The notes: a model not told the origin generated them from the letters alone. A DNA stretch of 49,795 nt from Psychroflexus halocasei (GCF_900107595.1 NZ_FNQF01000011.1:1-49795); one strand, 5' to 3'; positions 8,698 through 18,504 are shown, counted from the stretch's first letter. Program-made: numbers and translations.

Positions 8698-10134
8698 ATG
8701 AAATTAGCATCTACTTTATTTATCTTTCTGGCGGCAACACTCTCTATGTCTGCCCAAGAGAAACCAGAAATATGGACGCTTGAAGCTTGTGTGAAATATG
8801 CGATGGAAAATAATATTTCTGTTAAGCAAGCGAAATTAGATACCGATCTATCCGAGATTACGAAAAAGCAAGCGATTGGTAATTATTTACCATCTCTAAA
8901 TGCTAATATGAGTAATGCATGGAACTCAGGTTTAACTCAAAACGTGACAACTGGTATTCTTGAAAACCAAGTGACACGTAACTTTTCATTAAACGCAAAT
9001 GCAAATCTAACTTTATTTAAAGGCCTTCAGAATTTAAAAGAATTGCAACTAGCAAAAATGGAAAAGCTAGCGAGTCAATATGCTTTGGGTCAAATGAAAG
9101 ATGATATCGCTTTATTTGTGGCCAATGCTTACTTGCAAATTCTTGTTAGTAAACAACGTCTGGCAGTTTTAGAAGAACAAAACCTAGTGACGCAAGAGCA
9201 ACTCGATCAAACGCAAAAAATGATTGATGCAGGAACAGTTCCAGAAGGTGAATTGCTTCAAGTAAAGGCCACTAATGCTGATGAGGAACAGCAAATCCAA
9301 ATTGCCAAAAACGATTTACAAATTGCTAAAATCAATCTGGCGCAAACCTTATTGATAGAGGATTATAAAACTTTTGATATCGCTGATGAAGAATATGATA
9401 TCCCGATTACTGATATTCTAAATAATTCACCTCAAGAAATTATCAATAAAGCAAAAGAAGAACGTTATGAAGTTAAGGTTGCAGAGCAACAACGCGATAT
9501 CGCAGAGAAAAATGTTGAACTTACCAGAACAAATTATTACCCTACACTTTCGGCATTTATAAATTACAACACAAGAGAATCTGACAGAGATCGCGTGGTG
9601 CAATCAGGTATTGATCCTAATAATCCAACCACTCAAATAGGAGTTGTAGAAGGAACAAACCAAGCTGTTGTTGCACCTAATTTTGCTTTTCGAACATTAA
9701 GTTCACGTTCTTTTGTTGATCAATTGTGGCGAAATGATGGCTTGTCTTATGGCTTACAATTGAGTATTCCAATTTTTAATGGTTTACAGGTTCGTCATCA
9801 AGTTGCTAAACAAAAAATAAATGCTCAACGTGCTGAATATCAACTGCAGCAGGCAGAATTAGATTTAGAATCCGATGTTTATCAAGCTTTTGTTGATGCG
9901 CAAGGTGCGCTTAAAACTTATGAAGCAGCAAATGAAGCTGTTAACGCGCAGCGTACTGCTTACGATTATGCACAAGAACGTTTTGATGTTGGTGTCTCAA
10001 ATTCTTTCGCTTTAACTGAGTCGAAATTTAGATTGACGAATGCTGAAAATAATTTGATTAACGCGAAGTACGATTACATCTTTAAGTTGAAAGTATTAGA
10101 GCTCTATTTTGGTATTCAAATTGTCGAATACTAA
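8698..10134 (+). CDS. TolC family outer-membrane efflux channel
   Basis: This 478-residue protein has a signal peptide ending MSAQ and the two-fold OEP repeat of TolC proteins, with the WTLEACVKYAMENN start that is typical in Bacteroidota and long Ala/Gln-rich helices (for example residues 370-450). It forms the trimeric outer-membrane exit duct for the upstream MacAB-like transporter. It is the last gene of the operon and lies 28 bases after the adaptor gene. No terminator is evident before tsaB. Confidence 0.93.
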   Translation: MKLASTLFIFLAATLSMSAQEKPEIWTLEACVKYAMENNISVKQAKLDTDLSEITKKQAIGNYLPSLNANMSNAWNSGLTQNVTTGILENQVTRNFSLNANANLTLFKGLQNLKELQLAKMEKLASQYALGQMKDDIALFVANAYLQILVSKQRLAVLEEQNLVTQEQLDQTQKMIDAGTVPEGELLQVKATNADEEQQIQIAKNDLQIAKINLAQTLLIEDYKTFDIADEEYDIPITDILNNSPQEIINKAKEERYEVKVAEQQRDIAEKNVELTRTNYYPTLSAFINYNTRESDRDRVVQSGIDPNNPTTQIGVVEGTNQAVVAPNFAFRTLSSRSFVDQLWRNDGLSYGLQLSIPIFNGLQVRHQVAKQKINAQRAEYQLQQAELDLESDVYQAFVDAQGALKTYEAANEAVNAQRTAYDYAQERFDVGVSNSFALTESKFRLTNAENNLINAKYDYIFKLKVLELYFGIQIVEY

Positions 10135-10135
10135 T

Positions 10136-10143
10136 TACCTTTG
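10136..10143 (+). promoter_or_regulatory. Bacteroidota -7 element TAccTTTG before tsaB
   Basis: A full match to TAnnTTTG lies 17 bases before the GTG start of tsaB. The only upstream TTG at usable distance is 24 bases away, slightly long, so the -33 part is weak. Confidence 0.5.
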
Positions 10144-10160
10144 TATTTAAAAGTAGGGAA

Positions 10161-10826
10161 GTGGCTAAGATTTTATGTTTAGAAACAGCAACCAAAAACT
10201 GCTCTGTCAGTTTAGGTGATAAAGATTTATTGATCGATGTTAAGGAATTGAGTTCTCAGGGTTATTCACACGCAGAAAAACTACATCCTTTCGTAGATAA
10301 CATTTTAAAAGAAGCAGGTTTAAGCATTCACGAGCTTGATGCAATTTCTATCAGTAAAGGGCCAGGTTCATACACGGGTTTACGTATCGGGGTTTCGGCT
10401 GCAAAAGGTTTTGCCTATGCAGCACAACTTCCACTAATTTCGGTCTCTACACTAGCTTGCTTGGCCTTACAAGTTAAAGACATCCCTGATAATGCTTTAA
10501 TCATCCCGATGCTTGATGCAAGGCGAATGGAAGTTTATACCCAAACTTTTGATGCTCGATATCGTGAGCTAACCGAAATTGAGGCCAAAATTTTAGACGA
10601 AACAAGCTTCCAAGAACAGCTTAAGAATCAACCTGTCTATTTTATTGGAGATGGTGTTGAGAAGTTTGAAGAAATCTGTAATCATCCTAATGCACATTTT
10701 TTAAAAGAAAAACTTCCATCTGCAAGAGAACAATTCTACATTGCGAGACAGAAGTTTTTGAGTTCATCTTTTGAAGATGTGGCCTATTTCGAACCTTTTT
10801 ATTTAAAAGATTTTAGACCTGGGTAA
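10161..10826 (+). CDS. tsaB: tRNA threonylcarbamoyladenosine biosynthesis protein TsaB
   Basis: This 221-residue protein begins KILCLETATKNCSVSLG, the ASKHA-fold opening of TsaB, and has the strongly conserved SKGPGSYTGLRIGVSAAKG segment near residues 73-90. TsaB is the TsaD-binding dimer partner needed for the t6A37 modification of ANN-decoding tRNAs. The start is GTG at 10161, preceded by AGGGAA, and no ATG fits upstream. It has its own likely promoter and ends two bases from the convergent mscS gene. Confidence 0.95.
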   Translation: MAKILCLETATKNCSVSLGDKDLLIDVKELSSQGYSHAEKLHPFVDNILKEAGLSIHELDAISISKGPGSYTGLRIGVSAAKGFAYAAQLPLISVSTLACLALQVKDIPDNALIIPMLDARRMEVYTQTFDARYRELTEIEAKILDETSFQEQLKNQPVYFIGDGVEKFEEICNHPNAHFLKEKLPSAREQFYIARQKFLSSSFEDVAYFEPFYLKDFRPG

Positions 10827-10828
10827 AT

Positions 10829-11677
10829 TTATGAAGCTTTGCTTTCTTCATCTTTGTTTTTACTCATGTCGAAGAAGTTAAGATCTCTTTGTGGGAATGG
10901 TAATGAAACGCCAGCAGCTTCAAGTTCAATTTTAGAGTTTTCCATAAAGTCGAAGTGTGCACCCCAAAACACATCTCGCTTTGCCCAGAATCTAACAGAT
11001 AAATTGACTGAACTATCTGCTAATTCGGCAACAAAAACCTGTGGAGCAGGATCTTTATCAATTCGCTCATCTCTTTCCATAATGTCCATCAGAACTTTTC
11101 TTGCTGTTTTGATATCTGAGTCATATGAAATACCAACCGTAATTGCGTCTTTACGTCTATCTTCAGAAGAGTAATTGATCACTTTGTTATTTGATAATTC
11201 ACCGTTAGGAATCACAGCTCTTTGATTATTGAAAGTGATAATGTGCGTGTAAAACAATGAAATTTCTTCAACGGAACCAGAAACACCTTGTGCCTCAATC
11301 CAATCACCAATTCTGAAAGGTTTTAGGAGGATAATTAACACTCCGCCAGCAAAGTTAGATAATGAGCCTTGTAAAGCTAAACCAACTGCTAAACCTGCAG
11401 CAGCTAAAATAGCCGCGAATGAAGTTGTCTCGACACCTAACTTGGTGATTACGATGATAAAAAGTAAAATCTTTAAACCAACGTTAAGAATGTTGATTGT
11501 AAAACCGCGAATCGCAGGATCTATTTCGCGTTTTTCCATGATGCGTCTTACTTTTTTGGTGATAAATTTTATCAACCAAAGCCCAATAATAACAGCCAAA
11601 ATGGCACCAATAATATTAGGTAAATAAGCGACAATTTTCTCTAATAAGAGATTAACGTAATTTTCAATGTCTTCCAT
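10829..11677 (-). CDS. MscS family mechanosensitive channel, copy 1
   Basis: This 282-residue protein has three membrane segments (about 19-38, 62-80 and 86-118). The third is the Gly/Ala-rich pore helix (AAGLAVGLALQGSLSNFAGG) followed by KPFRIGD and the beta domain with VIPNGELSNNKVINYS, all hallmarks of MscS. It should release solutes under hypo-osmotic shock. A second gene of about 80 percent visible identity lies just upstream, so this is a tandem duplication. The 3' end faces tsaB with two bases between stops. Confidence 0.95.
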   Translation of the reverse strand: MEDIENYVNLLLEKIVAYLPNIIGAILAVIIGLWLIKFITKKVRRIMEKREIDPAIRGFTINILNVGLKILLFIIVITKLGVETTSFAAILAAAGLAVGLALQGSLSNFAGGVLIILLKPFRIGDWIEAQGVSGSVEEISLFYTHIITFNNQRAVIPNGELSNNKVINYSSEDRRKDAITVGISYDSDIKTARKVLMDIMERDERIDKDPAPQVFVAELADSSVNLSVRFWAKRDVFWGAHFDFMENSKIELEAAGVSLPFPQRDLNFFDMSKNKDEESKAS

Positions 11678-11810
11678 AGTTTTGATTTTAGGTTTTTTTA
11701 AGAATTATTTTCAATTTATATTATTTTAAATACATCTTCAAACGCTTTAAGAATATTTTTTAATTAAAATTGTATATCACACCATAGCATAATTTTTATT
11801 AATAATATTT

Positions 11811-11857
11811 TTATAAAAAACTCTCATCAGAAAAACAAAATTTGCAGATGAGAGTTT
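11811..11857 (-). terminator. Terminator after mscS copy 2
   Basis: An 11-base perfect stem, AAACTCTCATC (11818-11828) with GATGAGAGTTT (11847-11857), is followed on the minus strand by a run of T. It lies 37 bases after the stop of the second mscS gene and separates it from copy 1. Confidence 0.85.
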
Positions 11858-11893
11858 CAAGAAAATGACCTATAAAGTATCTTAAATTTACAT

Positions 11894-12751
11894 TTATTGA
11901 TTTTGTAATTCTTTTAGGTAATCGCTAGGCCCATTTTGATATAAGTTAACATCTCTTTGTGGGAATGGATGCATAATGCCAGCAGCTTCTAGTTCAACTT
12001 TAGAGTTTTCCATAAAATCGAAATGTGCCCCCCAAAAGCTATCAAGATCAGCCCAAAATCTTACTGATAAATTGACTGAACTTTCGCCTAAACTCGCTAC
12101 AAAAACTTGCGGTTCAGGATCTTTTAAAATACGATCATCTTTTTCCATTAAATCCATCAATACTTTTCGAGCTTTTTTTATATCAGCATGATAAGGTATG
12201 GCTACAGTTACGGCATCTTTACGGAGGCTTTCTGATGAATAATTTGTCACTTTATTGTTTGATAACTCTCCATTAGGAATCACAACACGTTGATTATTAA
12301 ACGTAATCACGTGTGTATAAAACAATGAGATTTGATTTACTGTGCCTGAAACGCCTTGCGCGTCAATCCGATCTCCAATTCTAAAAGGTTTTAAAAGTAT
12401 GATTAAAACACCACCAGCAAAGTTAGATAATGAACCTTGTAAAGCTAATCCAACAGCCAAACCTGCAGCACCAATGATAGCAGCAAACGAGGTCGTTTCA
12501 AAACCAAGCTTTGTGATAACAACAATAAATAATAAGATCTTTAAACCGATGTTAATAATGCTGATGCTGAAATCGCGAATGGCAATATCAACCTCGCGTT
12601 TTTCCATAATCTTTCGGATTTTATTGGTAATGAGTTTAATTAACCAAAGCCCAATTACAATGGCTAAAATAGCACCGATAACACTTGGCAAGTAAGCCAC
12701 CACTTTTTCAATTAATAAATTAGCGTATTTTTCAACGTCTTGAATAGTCAT
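11894..12751 (-). CDS. MscS family mechanosensitive channel, copy 2
   Basis: This 285-residue paralogue of the preceding channel has the same three-helix topology, pore helix (GAAGLAVGLALQGSLSNFAGG), KPFRIGD loop and VIPNGELSNNKV motif. Differences cluster at the C-terminal tail (ends PSDYLKELQNQ). It begins 24 bases after the metG stop, so it may be cotranscribed with metG, and it has its own terminator. Confidence 0.95.
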   Translation of the reverse strand: MTIQDVEKYANLLIEKVVAYLPSVIGAILAIVIGLWLIKLITNKIRKIMEKREVDIAIRDFSISIINIGLKILLFIVVITKLGFETTSFAAIIGAAGLAVGLALQGSLSNFAGGVLIILLKPFRIGDRIDAQGVSGTVNQISLFYTHVITFNNQRVVIPNGELSNNKVTNYSSESLRKDAVTVAIPYHADIKKARKVLMDLMEKDDRILKDPEPQVFVASLGESSVNLSVRFWADLDSFWGAHFDFMENSKVELEAAGIMHPFPQRDVNLYQNGPSDYLKELQNQ

Positions 12752-12775
12752 ATATAAAAATATTTAAAAAATTGT

Positions 12776-14830
12776 TTACGAAATTTGTGAACCTGCATCA
12801 AGTTCATTCTCAGGAGAAACAAAGCTTAAGTTTTTTCCGTTATCTCCCATTAAAATCATACCTTCACTTAATGTTCCTCTCAACTTAATCGGTTTTAGAT
12901 TAACAACGACTGAAACTCTTTTGCCGATAATTTCTTCAGCTTTATAATGTTCTGCAATTCCGGAAACGATTGTTCTGGTTTCGTGACCGATATCAACTTT
13001 AAGAATTAAAAGTTTTTTTGCTTTTGGCATTTTTTCAGCAGAAACAATTTTTCCTACGCGGATATCAAGTTTAGAGAAGTCATCAAAAGTAATCTCTTCT
13101 TTAACAGGCGCATAAGTTTTTTCTTTGTTATCTTCTTTAGTTTGTTCAAGCTTTTGTAATTGCTTTTCAATTGTTTCATCTTCTATTTTTGAAAATAAAA
13201 GTTCAGCTTTTCCAATCTGATGTCCTTTAGGTAAAAACTCTTTTTTGTCGGCAATATCTTTCCATAAAAGCGTCTTTTCTAAAGCTTCAAAATTGAGCAT
13301 TTTCTTGAGTTTTGCTGAAGAGAATGGGAGGAAAGGTTCAGAAATGATGGCTAAACCAGCTGCGATTTGAAGCGCAACATACATGATTGTTTTTGTGCGT
13401 TTAGGATCTGTTTTTTGAAGTTTCCATGGTTCTTCATCGGCAAGATATTTATTTCCTATTCTCGCGATGTTCATCATTTTAGCTTGTGCTTCTCTGAAAC
13501 GATATTTTTCAATAGAAACAGCGATATCTTCAGTTGATTTTTGAAGTTCTTTCAAAGCCTCTAAATCAACTTCAGATAATTCTGATTTTTCAGGAATGAT
13601 GCCTTCATAATATTTGTCAGTTAAAACAACAACACGATTGATGAAGTTACCGAAAATACCAACAAGCTCAGAGTTGTTTCTGGTCTGAAAATCTTTCCAT
13701 GTAAAGTCGTTATCCTTTGTTTCTGGTGCGTTTGCCGTTAAAACATAGCGTAAAATATCTTGTTGATTTGGGAATTCTTCTAAATATTCATGCAACCAAA
13801 CCGCCCAGTTTTTGGAAGTTGATAATTTTTGTCCTTCAAGATTTAAAAATTCGTTAGCTGGCACATTATCCGGTAAAATGTAACTGCCTTCAGCTTTGAG
13901 CATTACAGGAAAAATAATGCAGTGAAAAACGATATTGTCTTTTCCGATAAAGTGAACCAGTTTTGTATCTTCATCTTTCCAATAAGGTTCCCAGCTTTTA
14001 TTTTCACGTTTTGCCCATTCTTTAGAAGCTGAAATGTAGCCAATTGGCGCATCAAACCAAACGTAAAGAACTTTTCCGTCGCCACCTTCAACAGGAACAG
14101 GAATGCCCCAATCTAAATCTCTGGTGACAGCACGCGGACGCAAACCTTCATCAATCCAAGATTTACATTGCCCGTAAACATTAGGTTTCCAGTCATCTTT
14201 ATGTCCTTTTACAATCCAATCTTTCAGCCAAGCATCATATTGATCAAGTGGTAAAAACCAGTGTTTTGTTGATTTTAAAACAGGTTTTGCATCCGTTAGA
14301 GTTGATTTAGGGTTAATTAAATCATTTGCATTTAATGAAGTTCCGCACTTTTCACATTGATCGCCGTAAGCTTCTTCATTTCCACATTTAGGGCAAGTTC
14401 CAGTGACAAATCTATCAGCTAAAAACTGTTTTGCTTTTGGGTCGTAAAGTTGTTCTGTTGTTTCTTCGATAAACTTGTCTTGCTCGTGCATGCTTTCAAA
14501 AAACTCAGTTGCCGTTTCATGATGCACTTCAGCAGAAGTTCGAGAGTAATTATCAAACTGAATTCCGAAATCCTTAAAAGATTCTTTAATAATATGGTTG
14601 TATTTATCAACGACATCTTGAGGTGTCACGCCTTCTTTTTTTGCTTTAATTGTAATAGGAACGCCGTGCTCATCACTTCCGCAAACAAACAAAACATCTT
14701 TGTCGTTCAGTTTGAGATAACGCGTGTAAATATCAGCAGGAATATAAACGCCAGATAAATGTCCGATATGTATTGGACCATTGGTATATGGCAAAGCTGC
14801 CGTGATTGTATATCTTTTAGGATTCTTCAT
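12776..14830 (-). CDS. metG: Methionyl-tRNA synthetase
   Basis: I choose the ATG at 14830 ([18 protein letters not shown]) over the one 9 bases upstream because it matches the family start. The 684-residue enzyme charges tRNA-Met. It shows the class I HIGH motif at residues 21-24, a zinc knuckle with CPKC and CEKC pairs near 146-149 and 159-162, the KMSKS equivalent KLSTS at 335-339, and a C-terminal EMAP/Arc1p-like tRNA-binding domain ([19 protein letters not shown]). The length and the fused tail are normal for Bacteroidota. Confidence 0.97.
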   Translation of the reverse strand: MKNPKRYTITAALPYTNGPIHIGHLSGVYIPADIYTRYLKLNDKDVLFVCGSDEHGVPITIKAKKEGVTPQDVVDKYNHIIKESFKDFGIQFDNYSRTSAEVHHETATEFFESMHEQDKFIEETTEQLYDPKAKQFLADRFVTGTCPKCGNEEAYGDQCEKCGTSLNANDLINPKSTLTDAKPVLKSTKHWFLPLDQYDAWLKDWIVKGHKDDWKPNVYGQCKSWIDEGLRPRAVTRDLDWGIPVPVEGGDGKVLYVWFDAPIGYISASKEWAKRENKSWEPYWKDEDTKLVHFIGKDNIVFHCIIFPVMLKAEGSYILPDNVPANEFLNLEGQKLSTSKNWAVWLHEYLEEFPNQQDILRYVLTANAPETKDNDFTWKDFQTRNNSELVGIFGNFINRVVVLTDKYYEGIIPEKSELSEVDLEALKELQKSTEDIAVSIEKYRFREAQAKMMNIARIGNKYLADEEPWKLQKTDPKRTKTIMYVALQIAAGLAIISEPFLPFSSAKLKKMLNFEALEKTLLWKDIADKKEFLPKGHQIGKAELLFSKIEDETIEKQLQKLEQTKEDNKEKTYAPVKEEITFDDFSKLDIRVGKIVSAEKMPKAKKLLILKVDIGHETRTIVSGIAEHYKAEEIIGKRVSVVVNLKPIKLRGTLSEGMILMGDNGKNLSFVSPENELDAGSQIS

Positions 14831-14852
14831 AAAAATCAATTTTTGAAACGCG

Positions 14853-14860
14853 CAAAGTTA
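14853..14860 (-). promoter_or_regulatory. metG: Bacteroidota -7 element TAACTTTG before metG
   Basis: A full match to TAnnTTTG lies 22 bases before the metG ATG on the minus strand. No TTG stands at the usual 17-23 base distance, so only the -7 part is well supported. Confidence 0.55.
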
Positions 14861-14969
14861 ATAAACACAATGTATTATGCTTGCATCCTTTAGGGATTAA
14901 AGTGTTTCAAATACTTTTTATTTATCAATTCAATAAAAAGTATTTAATTTGTCAATTAAATAAAATATT

Positions 14970-15497
14970 ATGAAAAAAATTTCCAAATTATTCTTTTTTG
15001 TTGTCATCAGTTCATTTGTGTTGAGTTGTACTGTTGAAGATGATGATGTACCGCCAATAATTGAAAAACAAAATTCTTTAAAAGTTGGGAGCATGGAAAC
15101 TGAGTTAATCTCAGGATTCCTTCAAACTGACGAGCCTCAAAATGATGTTTATGCTTACGGAATTATTCTATATGATACGGAAGTTAACTATGTAAATGGT
15201 CAGCCAGTGCCTGAAAATAATACCTCGAACGGAATTGCTTTAGAAATTTATTCTGATAACCCACAAATGCCAGCTGTTGGTGATTATGTTTTTAATGATT
15301 CAGCAATTGTAGATGCAAATGTTTTGAGTAATGCAAACTTGATTTTAGGTCTTGATTATGAAGTTCAAACAGCAACAAAAATTGTCGAGATTGAATATGG
15401 TGTTTTGAAAATTTCAGACAACGGAACGGCTTACGAGCTTAGTTTTGATGGTATTGATGAAGAAGATAATCAAGTTTCTATTATAAAGGGACTTTAG
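14970..15497 (+). CDS. Lipoprotein of unknown function, paralogue of 16147-16737
   Basis: This 175-residue protein has a lipoprotein signal with LSC followed by TVEDDDVPP, an acidic stretch after the cysteine as in many surface-exposed Bacteroidota lipoproteins. The mature part is probably all beta. Near the C terminus a YELSFDGIDEEDNQVSI segment matches YELNFDVTTIEGKKVTG in the lipoprotein two genes downstream, so the two are distant paralogues. It precedes a small secreted barrel-like gene by 25 bases, probably in one operon. Confidence 0.75.
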   Translation: MKKISKLFFFVVISSFVLSCTVEDDDVPPIIEKQNSLKVGSMETELISGFLQTDEPQNDVYAYGIILYDTEVNYVNGQPVPENNTSNGIALEIYSDNPQMPAVGDYVFNDSAIVDANVLSNANLILGLDYEVQTATKIVEIEYGVLKISDNGTAYELSFDGIDEEDNQVSIIKGL

Positions 15498-15522
15498 AGA
15501 TGATTGAATAATTAAGAAAGAT

Positions 15523-16077
15523 ATGAAAAAGCTTTTCTGTGCCAGCTTGTTATTCATAAGTTGTTGGAGTTTTTCACAAGAAAAAATTCAAGAGACAAGG
15601 TTAACCGATGAAGTCTTTCGTATAAATCTTATCAATCCGGGTGTTGAATATGAATTTCCTACAAGTGATTTTTCAACATTATCAACAGGTCTTGGTGTTG
15701 GTTACAGTGGTGAGATTGATGAACTCACGGTTGGTAAAAAAACAGGATTTATATATATTATCGCTCCTTTTTTAGAAGTGCAGCACAAGTTGTTTTATAA
15801 TCTGAATAAACGGAAACGAAAAGATAAGTCAATTGTCAATAACTCAGGAAATTTTATCACAGCAGGTGTACAAGCAAAAGGGCCATCGATTGCAGATAAT
15901 GTTGAACGAACTTCAGATTACGATTTCTCCCTTGGTTTAGCATGGGGAATCCAAAGAAGTTATAAAGAGAAATATCATTTGTTGTTTCATATTGGGCCTA
16001 AGTATTTTTTTGATACAAAAGGGAACGGTGGTTTTTTTCCCATATTGATTCAACTCAATCTAGGTTTCGACTTATAA
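15523..16077 (+). CDS. Small secreted protein, probable outer-membrane beta-barrel
   Basis: This 184-residue protein has a signal peptide ending FSQ. The mature part alternates hydrophobic and polar residues and ends with the aromatic-rich strand IQLNLGFDL, the usual C-terminal signature of outer-membrane barrels. Length and pattern suggest an eight-stranded barrel. No family is recognised. It lies between two paralogous lipoproteins and ends in a terminator. Confidence 0.7.
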   Translation: MKKLFCASLLFISCWSFSQEKIQETRLTDEVFRINLINPGVEYEFPTSDFSTLSTGLGVGYSGEIDELTVGKKTGFIYIIAPFLEVQHKLFYNLNKRKRKDKSIVNNSGNFITAGVQAKGPSIADNVERTSDYDFSLGLAWGIQRSYKEKYHLLFHIGPKYFFDTKGNGGFFPILIQLNLGFDL

Positions 16078-16083
16078 GAATTG

Positions 16084-16116
16084 AAGCACAGTTGAATTTT
16101 TAAAACTGTGCTTTTA
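16084..16116 (+). terminator. Terminator after the 15523-16077 gene
   Basis: Ten-base stem AAGCACAGTT (16084-16093) with AACTGTGCTT (16104-16113) followed by TTTT, seven bases after the stop codon. Confidence 0.85.
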
Positions 16117-16122
16117 CATTTA
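16092..16122 (+). promoter_or_regulatory. Probable promoter for the lipoprotein at 16147
   Basis: TTG (16092-16094), 20 bases, then TACATTTA (16115-16122), seven of eight matches to TAnnTTTG with the last base off. It overlaps the preceding terminator and lies 24 bases before the ATG. Confidence 0.5.
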
Positions 16123-16146
16123 CGACTTAACATTAAATTAACTAAT

Positions 16147-16737
16147 ATGAAAAAATTAAACTCGTTTTTCTTTTTATTATTTTTCGCTACATTAATGATA
16201 TCTTGTGGTAGCGATGATGATGCAGGTTCTGTTACTGAAAATCATTTTGAAGTAGATGGAACCCGCTATGAATTTAAAGATGGAATGATTATCAATTTCC
16301 GCACTTATGCAGGGAATTCTAATTTTGACATCAGCCTTACAACATCAGACATACAATTAATTGAAGGAGAACCTATGCCTCAAGATGATGTAATTTCAGG
16401 AGTATATTTTGAAATATTCACTGTTGAATCTAATAAAATTCCAACAGGAACATATACATATGCTCTTGGTGATGAAAATGCTGGAACCTTCAGCGATTAT
16501 TCAGAGTTAGTAATTAATGGAAGTTATTCGAATAATGATGCTGAGCTGGTGACACCTTTTAACAGCGGTATGATTGAAGTTTTACAAAACGGTCCTGTTT
16601 ATGAACTCAATTTTGATGTCACGACTATTGAAGGAAAAAAAGTTACTGGATATTTCAAGGGTAATTTATATGAAATAGATGACAGCGCGTCAAAACCAGG
16701 TAATTCAACAAGTAAAAAGTTATTTTCTAAAGAATAA
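16147..16737 (+). CDS. Lipoprotein of unknown function, paralogue of 14970-15497
   Basis: I start at the ATG at 16147, which gives a lipoprotein signal (MKKLNSFFFLLFFATLMISCGSDDD) with an acidic tail after the lipidated Cys; the frame is open 39 bases upstream without signal features. The 196-residue product shares with the 14970 lipoprotein the pattern of a NG-x-YEL-x-FD strand near the C terminus and a P-x-GxYxY strand in the middle. This looks like a small beta-sandwich surface lipoprotein. Function is unknown. Confidence 0.75.
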   Translation: MKKLNSFFFLLFFATLMISCGSDDDAGSVTENHFEVDGTRYEFKDGMIINFRTYAGNSNFDISLTTSDIQLIEGEPMPQDDVISGVYFEIFTVESNKIPTGTYTYALGDENAGTFSDYSELVINGSYSNNDAELVTPFNSGMIEVLQNGPVYELNFDVTTIEGKKVTGYFKGNLYEIDDSASKPGNSTSKKLFSKE

Positions 16738-16760
16738 TCTTAATCTAATAATTTTTTAAT

Positions 16761-16792
16761 CCCTCTATTTTTATTGATTTAGAGGGGTTTTT
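16761..16792 (+). terminator. Terminator after the lipoprotein gene
   Basis: Stem CCCTCTA (16761-16767) pairs with TAGAGGG (16780-16786), followed by GTTTTT, 23 bases after the stop. Confidence 0.8.
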
Positions 16793-16797
16793 CATTT

Positions 16798-16826
16798 TTG
16801 TCTTGCACTTAAAGTGTTTACTTTTA
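16798..16826 (+). promoter_or_regulatory. Probable promoter for the LD-carboxypeptidase operon
   Basis: TTG (16798-16800), 18 bases, then TACTTTTA (16819-16826), one base off the TAnnTTTG consensus. It lies 23 bases before the ATG at 16850. Confidence 0.55.
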
Positions 16827-16849
16827 TCTGTTTAAAAAATGGAACACTT

Positions 16850-17746
16850 ATGCATTTACCACCAGCATTACAAAAAGGAGATCAAGTTGCTATCATTGCG
16901 ACAGCCAGAAAAGTTCAGCGCAAAGAACTTGAGCCTGCAATAAAATTATTGAAATCTTGGGGTTTAGAAGCTGTTATCGGAAACAGCATTGGTTTAGAAA
17001 ATCATCAGTTTGCAGGTACCGATCAAGAACGCGCTGCTGATTTACAAACGCAAATCAATAACCCAAACATCAAAGCAATTTGGTGCGCCAAAGGTGGTTA
17101 TGGAAGTGTCAGAATTCTTGATCTCATTGATTTTACACCGCTACTTAAACAACCAAAATGGCTGATCGGTTACAGCGATGTCACGGCTATTCATTCTGAA
17201 TTACAAAAAATAGGTTTATGTAGTTTACATGCGCAAATGTGTTTAGGTTTTGAGGATAAAACGAAAGAAACAATGGCTTCTTTAAAATCGGTTTTGTTTG
17301 GTGAAAAAATCAAGTATAAAACAAAAGGACATGATTTTAATCAACAAGGTAAAGCTGCAGGCAGACTCGTCGGCGGAAATTTATCGATGATTTATTCGCT
17401 TTGCGGAAGTCCTTCTGCTATCAACCCTGATAACGCGATTTTGTTGATTGAAGATTTAGATGAGTATTTATATCACATCGATCGCATGATGCAAAACTTG
17501 AAACGTAACGCTTATTTTGATAAACTCAAAGGCGTTATTGTTGGTGGAATGACAGATATGAATGATAACACAATTCCGTTTGGGAAAATTGCTGAAGAAA
17601 TTATATCTGAAATGCTTCAAACTTATGATTTTCCTGTTTTGTTTAATTTCCCAGCAGGTCATATTTCTGATAATCGTGCTTTAATTTTAGGTCATAAAGT
17701 AACATTAGACGTCAATAAAGAAGGCGGACAACTTTCGTATAAATAA
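16850..17746 (+). CDS. LD-carboxypeptidase (peptidase family S66)
   Basis: I start at the ATG at 16850 (MHLPPALQKGDQVAIIATA), which matches the usual S66 opening; the frame is open 36 bases upstream, into the promoter. The 298-residue product carries KGGYGSVRILD and IGYSDVTA, with the nucleophile Ser at about residue 109, and a C-terminal PAGHISDN with the catalytic His. Such enzymes trim the terminal D-Ala from tetrapeptides in murein recycling in the cytoplasm. The yraN gene follows after one base. Confidence 0.93.
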   Translation: MHLPPALQKGDQVAIIATARKVQRKELEPAIKLLKSWGLEAVIGNSIGLENHQFAGTDQERAADLQTQINNPNIKAIWCAKGGYGSVRILDLIDFTPLLKQPKWLIGYSDVTAIHSELQKIGLCSLHAQMCLGFEDKTKETMASLKSVLFGEKIKYKTKGHDFNQQGKAAGRLVGGNLSMIYSLCGSPSAINPDNAILLIEDLDEYLYHIDRMMQNLKRNAYFDKLKGVIVGGMTDMNDNTIPFGKIAEEIISEMLQTYDFPVLFNFPAGHISDNRALILGHKVTLDVNKEGGQLSYK

Positions 17747-17747
17747 A

Positions 17748-18107
17748 ATGGCAGAACACAACGAATTAGGAAAATCAGGGGAAAAAGATGCTGTCAATTT
17801 ATTGAGGCACAAAGGTTATCAGATTCTGGAAACCAATTATACTTTTGATAAAGCTGAAGTTGATATTATCGCTCAAAAAGGAAAGTATCTTATTGTTGTT
17901 GAGGTGAAAACCAGAAGCACACCAGACTTTGGTGACCCGCAAGATTTTGTAAAACCAGCTCAGATTAAACGTCTAGTAAAAGCCATTGATCATTATGTTG
18001 AACACAATGAATTAGACTTGGAAGTGAGATTTGACATTGTAGCGATTATCAAAAATAAACTTGGCAAACGCATTGAGCATATCGAAGATGCTTTTTACTA
18101 TTTTTAA
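17748..18107 (+). CDS. YraN family protein (UPF0102), predicted nuclease fold
   Basis: This 119-residue protein has the UPF0102 core: GKSGEKDAV with Glu12, then EVDIIAQKGKYLIVVEVKTR with Asp39, Glu52 and Lys54, the D-x(n)-ExK pattern of PD-(D/E)XK nucleases. The biochemical role of the family is not settled. Length is standard. It is translationally coupled to the LD-carboxypeptidase gene by a one-base gap. Confidence 0.92.
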   Translation: MAEHNELGKSGEKDAVNLLRHKGYQILETNYTFDKAEVDIIAQKGKYLIVVEVKTRSTPDFGDPQDFVKPAQIKRLVKAIDHYVEHNELDLEVRFDIVAIIKNKLGKRIEHIEDAFYYF

Positions 18108-18178
18108 ATCTTATCATTTTTTTAATAGTAATTAAACATATGTAAACCCATGATTTCGTTATATTTAGTAAAAACATT

Positions 18179-18400
18179 ATGAAATCTAAAGGTATATTAC
18201 TTCTGATATTTACAACTTTACTGTTGATTACGCTCACAATATTCTCAAGCATGAATATTGCAATCTCATGGATTTTCTATCTGACTGTTTTTGGTCAATC
18301 AGTTTTAGTTTTCGCAGTTTATCATATTCTAAGAGAAAATTATCATACCGATAAAACTTTTAAGGACTGGTATGAAGATCGACCTGAATTGTCTAAATAA
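18179..18400 (+). CDS. Small membrane protein of unknown function (73 aa)
   Basis: Two hydrophobic segments (about residues 5-22 and 28-50) are followed by a charged tail (REN..DKTFKDWYEDRPELSK). This is a typical small flavobacterial inner-membrane protein with the tail in the cytoplasm. Composition and hydrophobic layout support a real gene. There is no known function. It stands 71 bases after yraN and ahead of the tRNA region. Confidence 0.65.
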   Translation: MKSKGILLLIFTTLLLITLTIFSSMNIAISWIFYLTVFGQSVLVFAVYHILRENYHTDKTFKDWYEDRPELSK

Positions 18401-18504
18401 AATAAGAGCAAAATTAGCTCATGGTTTACTCAGTTAAATTTTAAGCAAAAAGTATTGTCATGACTGATTGGGAAAAACTGTAATCTTTTGAAATCAACAA
18501 TTTG

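Noticed and set aside
12342-12695. Long plus-strand frames antisense to both mscS genes
   Set aside because: They mirror the conserved codon pattern of the channels in both copies and lack signals of their own.
14840-14969. SAM-type or T-box regulation upstream of metG
   Set aside because: The interval has no stem set or specifier pattern that I can see, only a -7 promoter element and AT-rich sequence.
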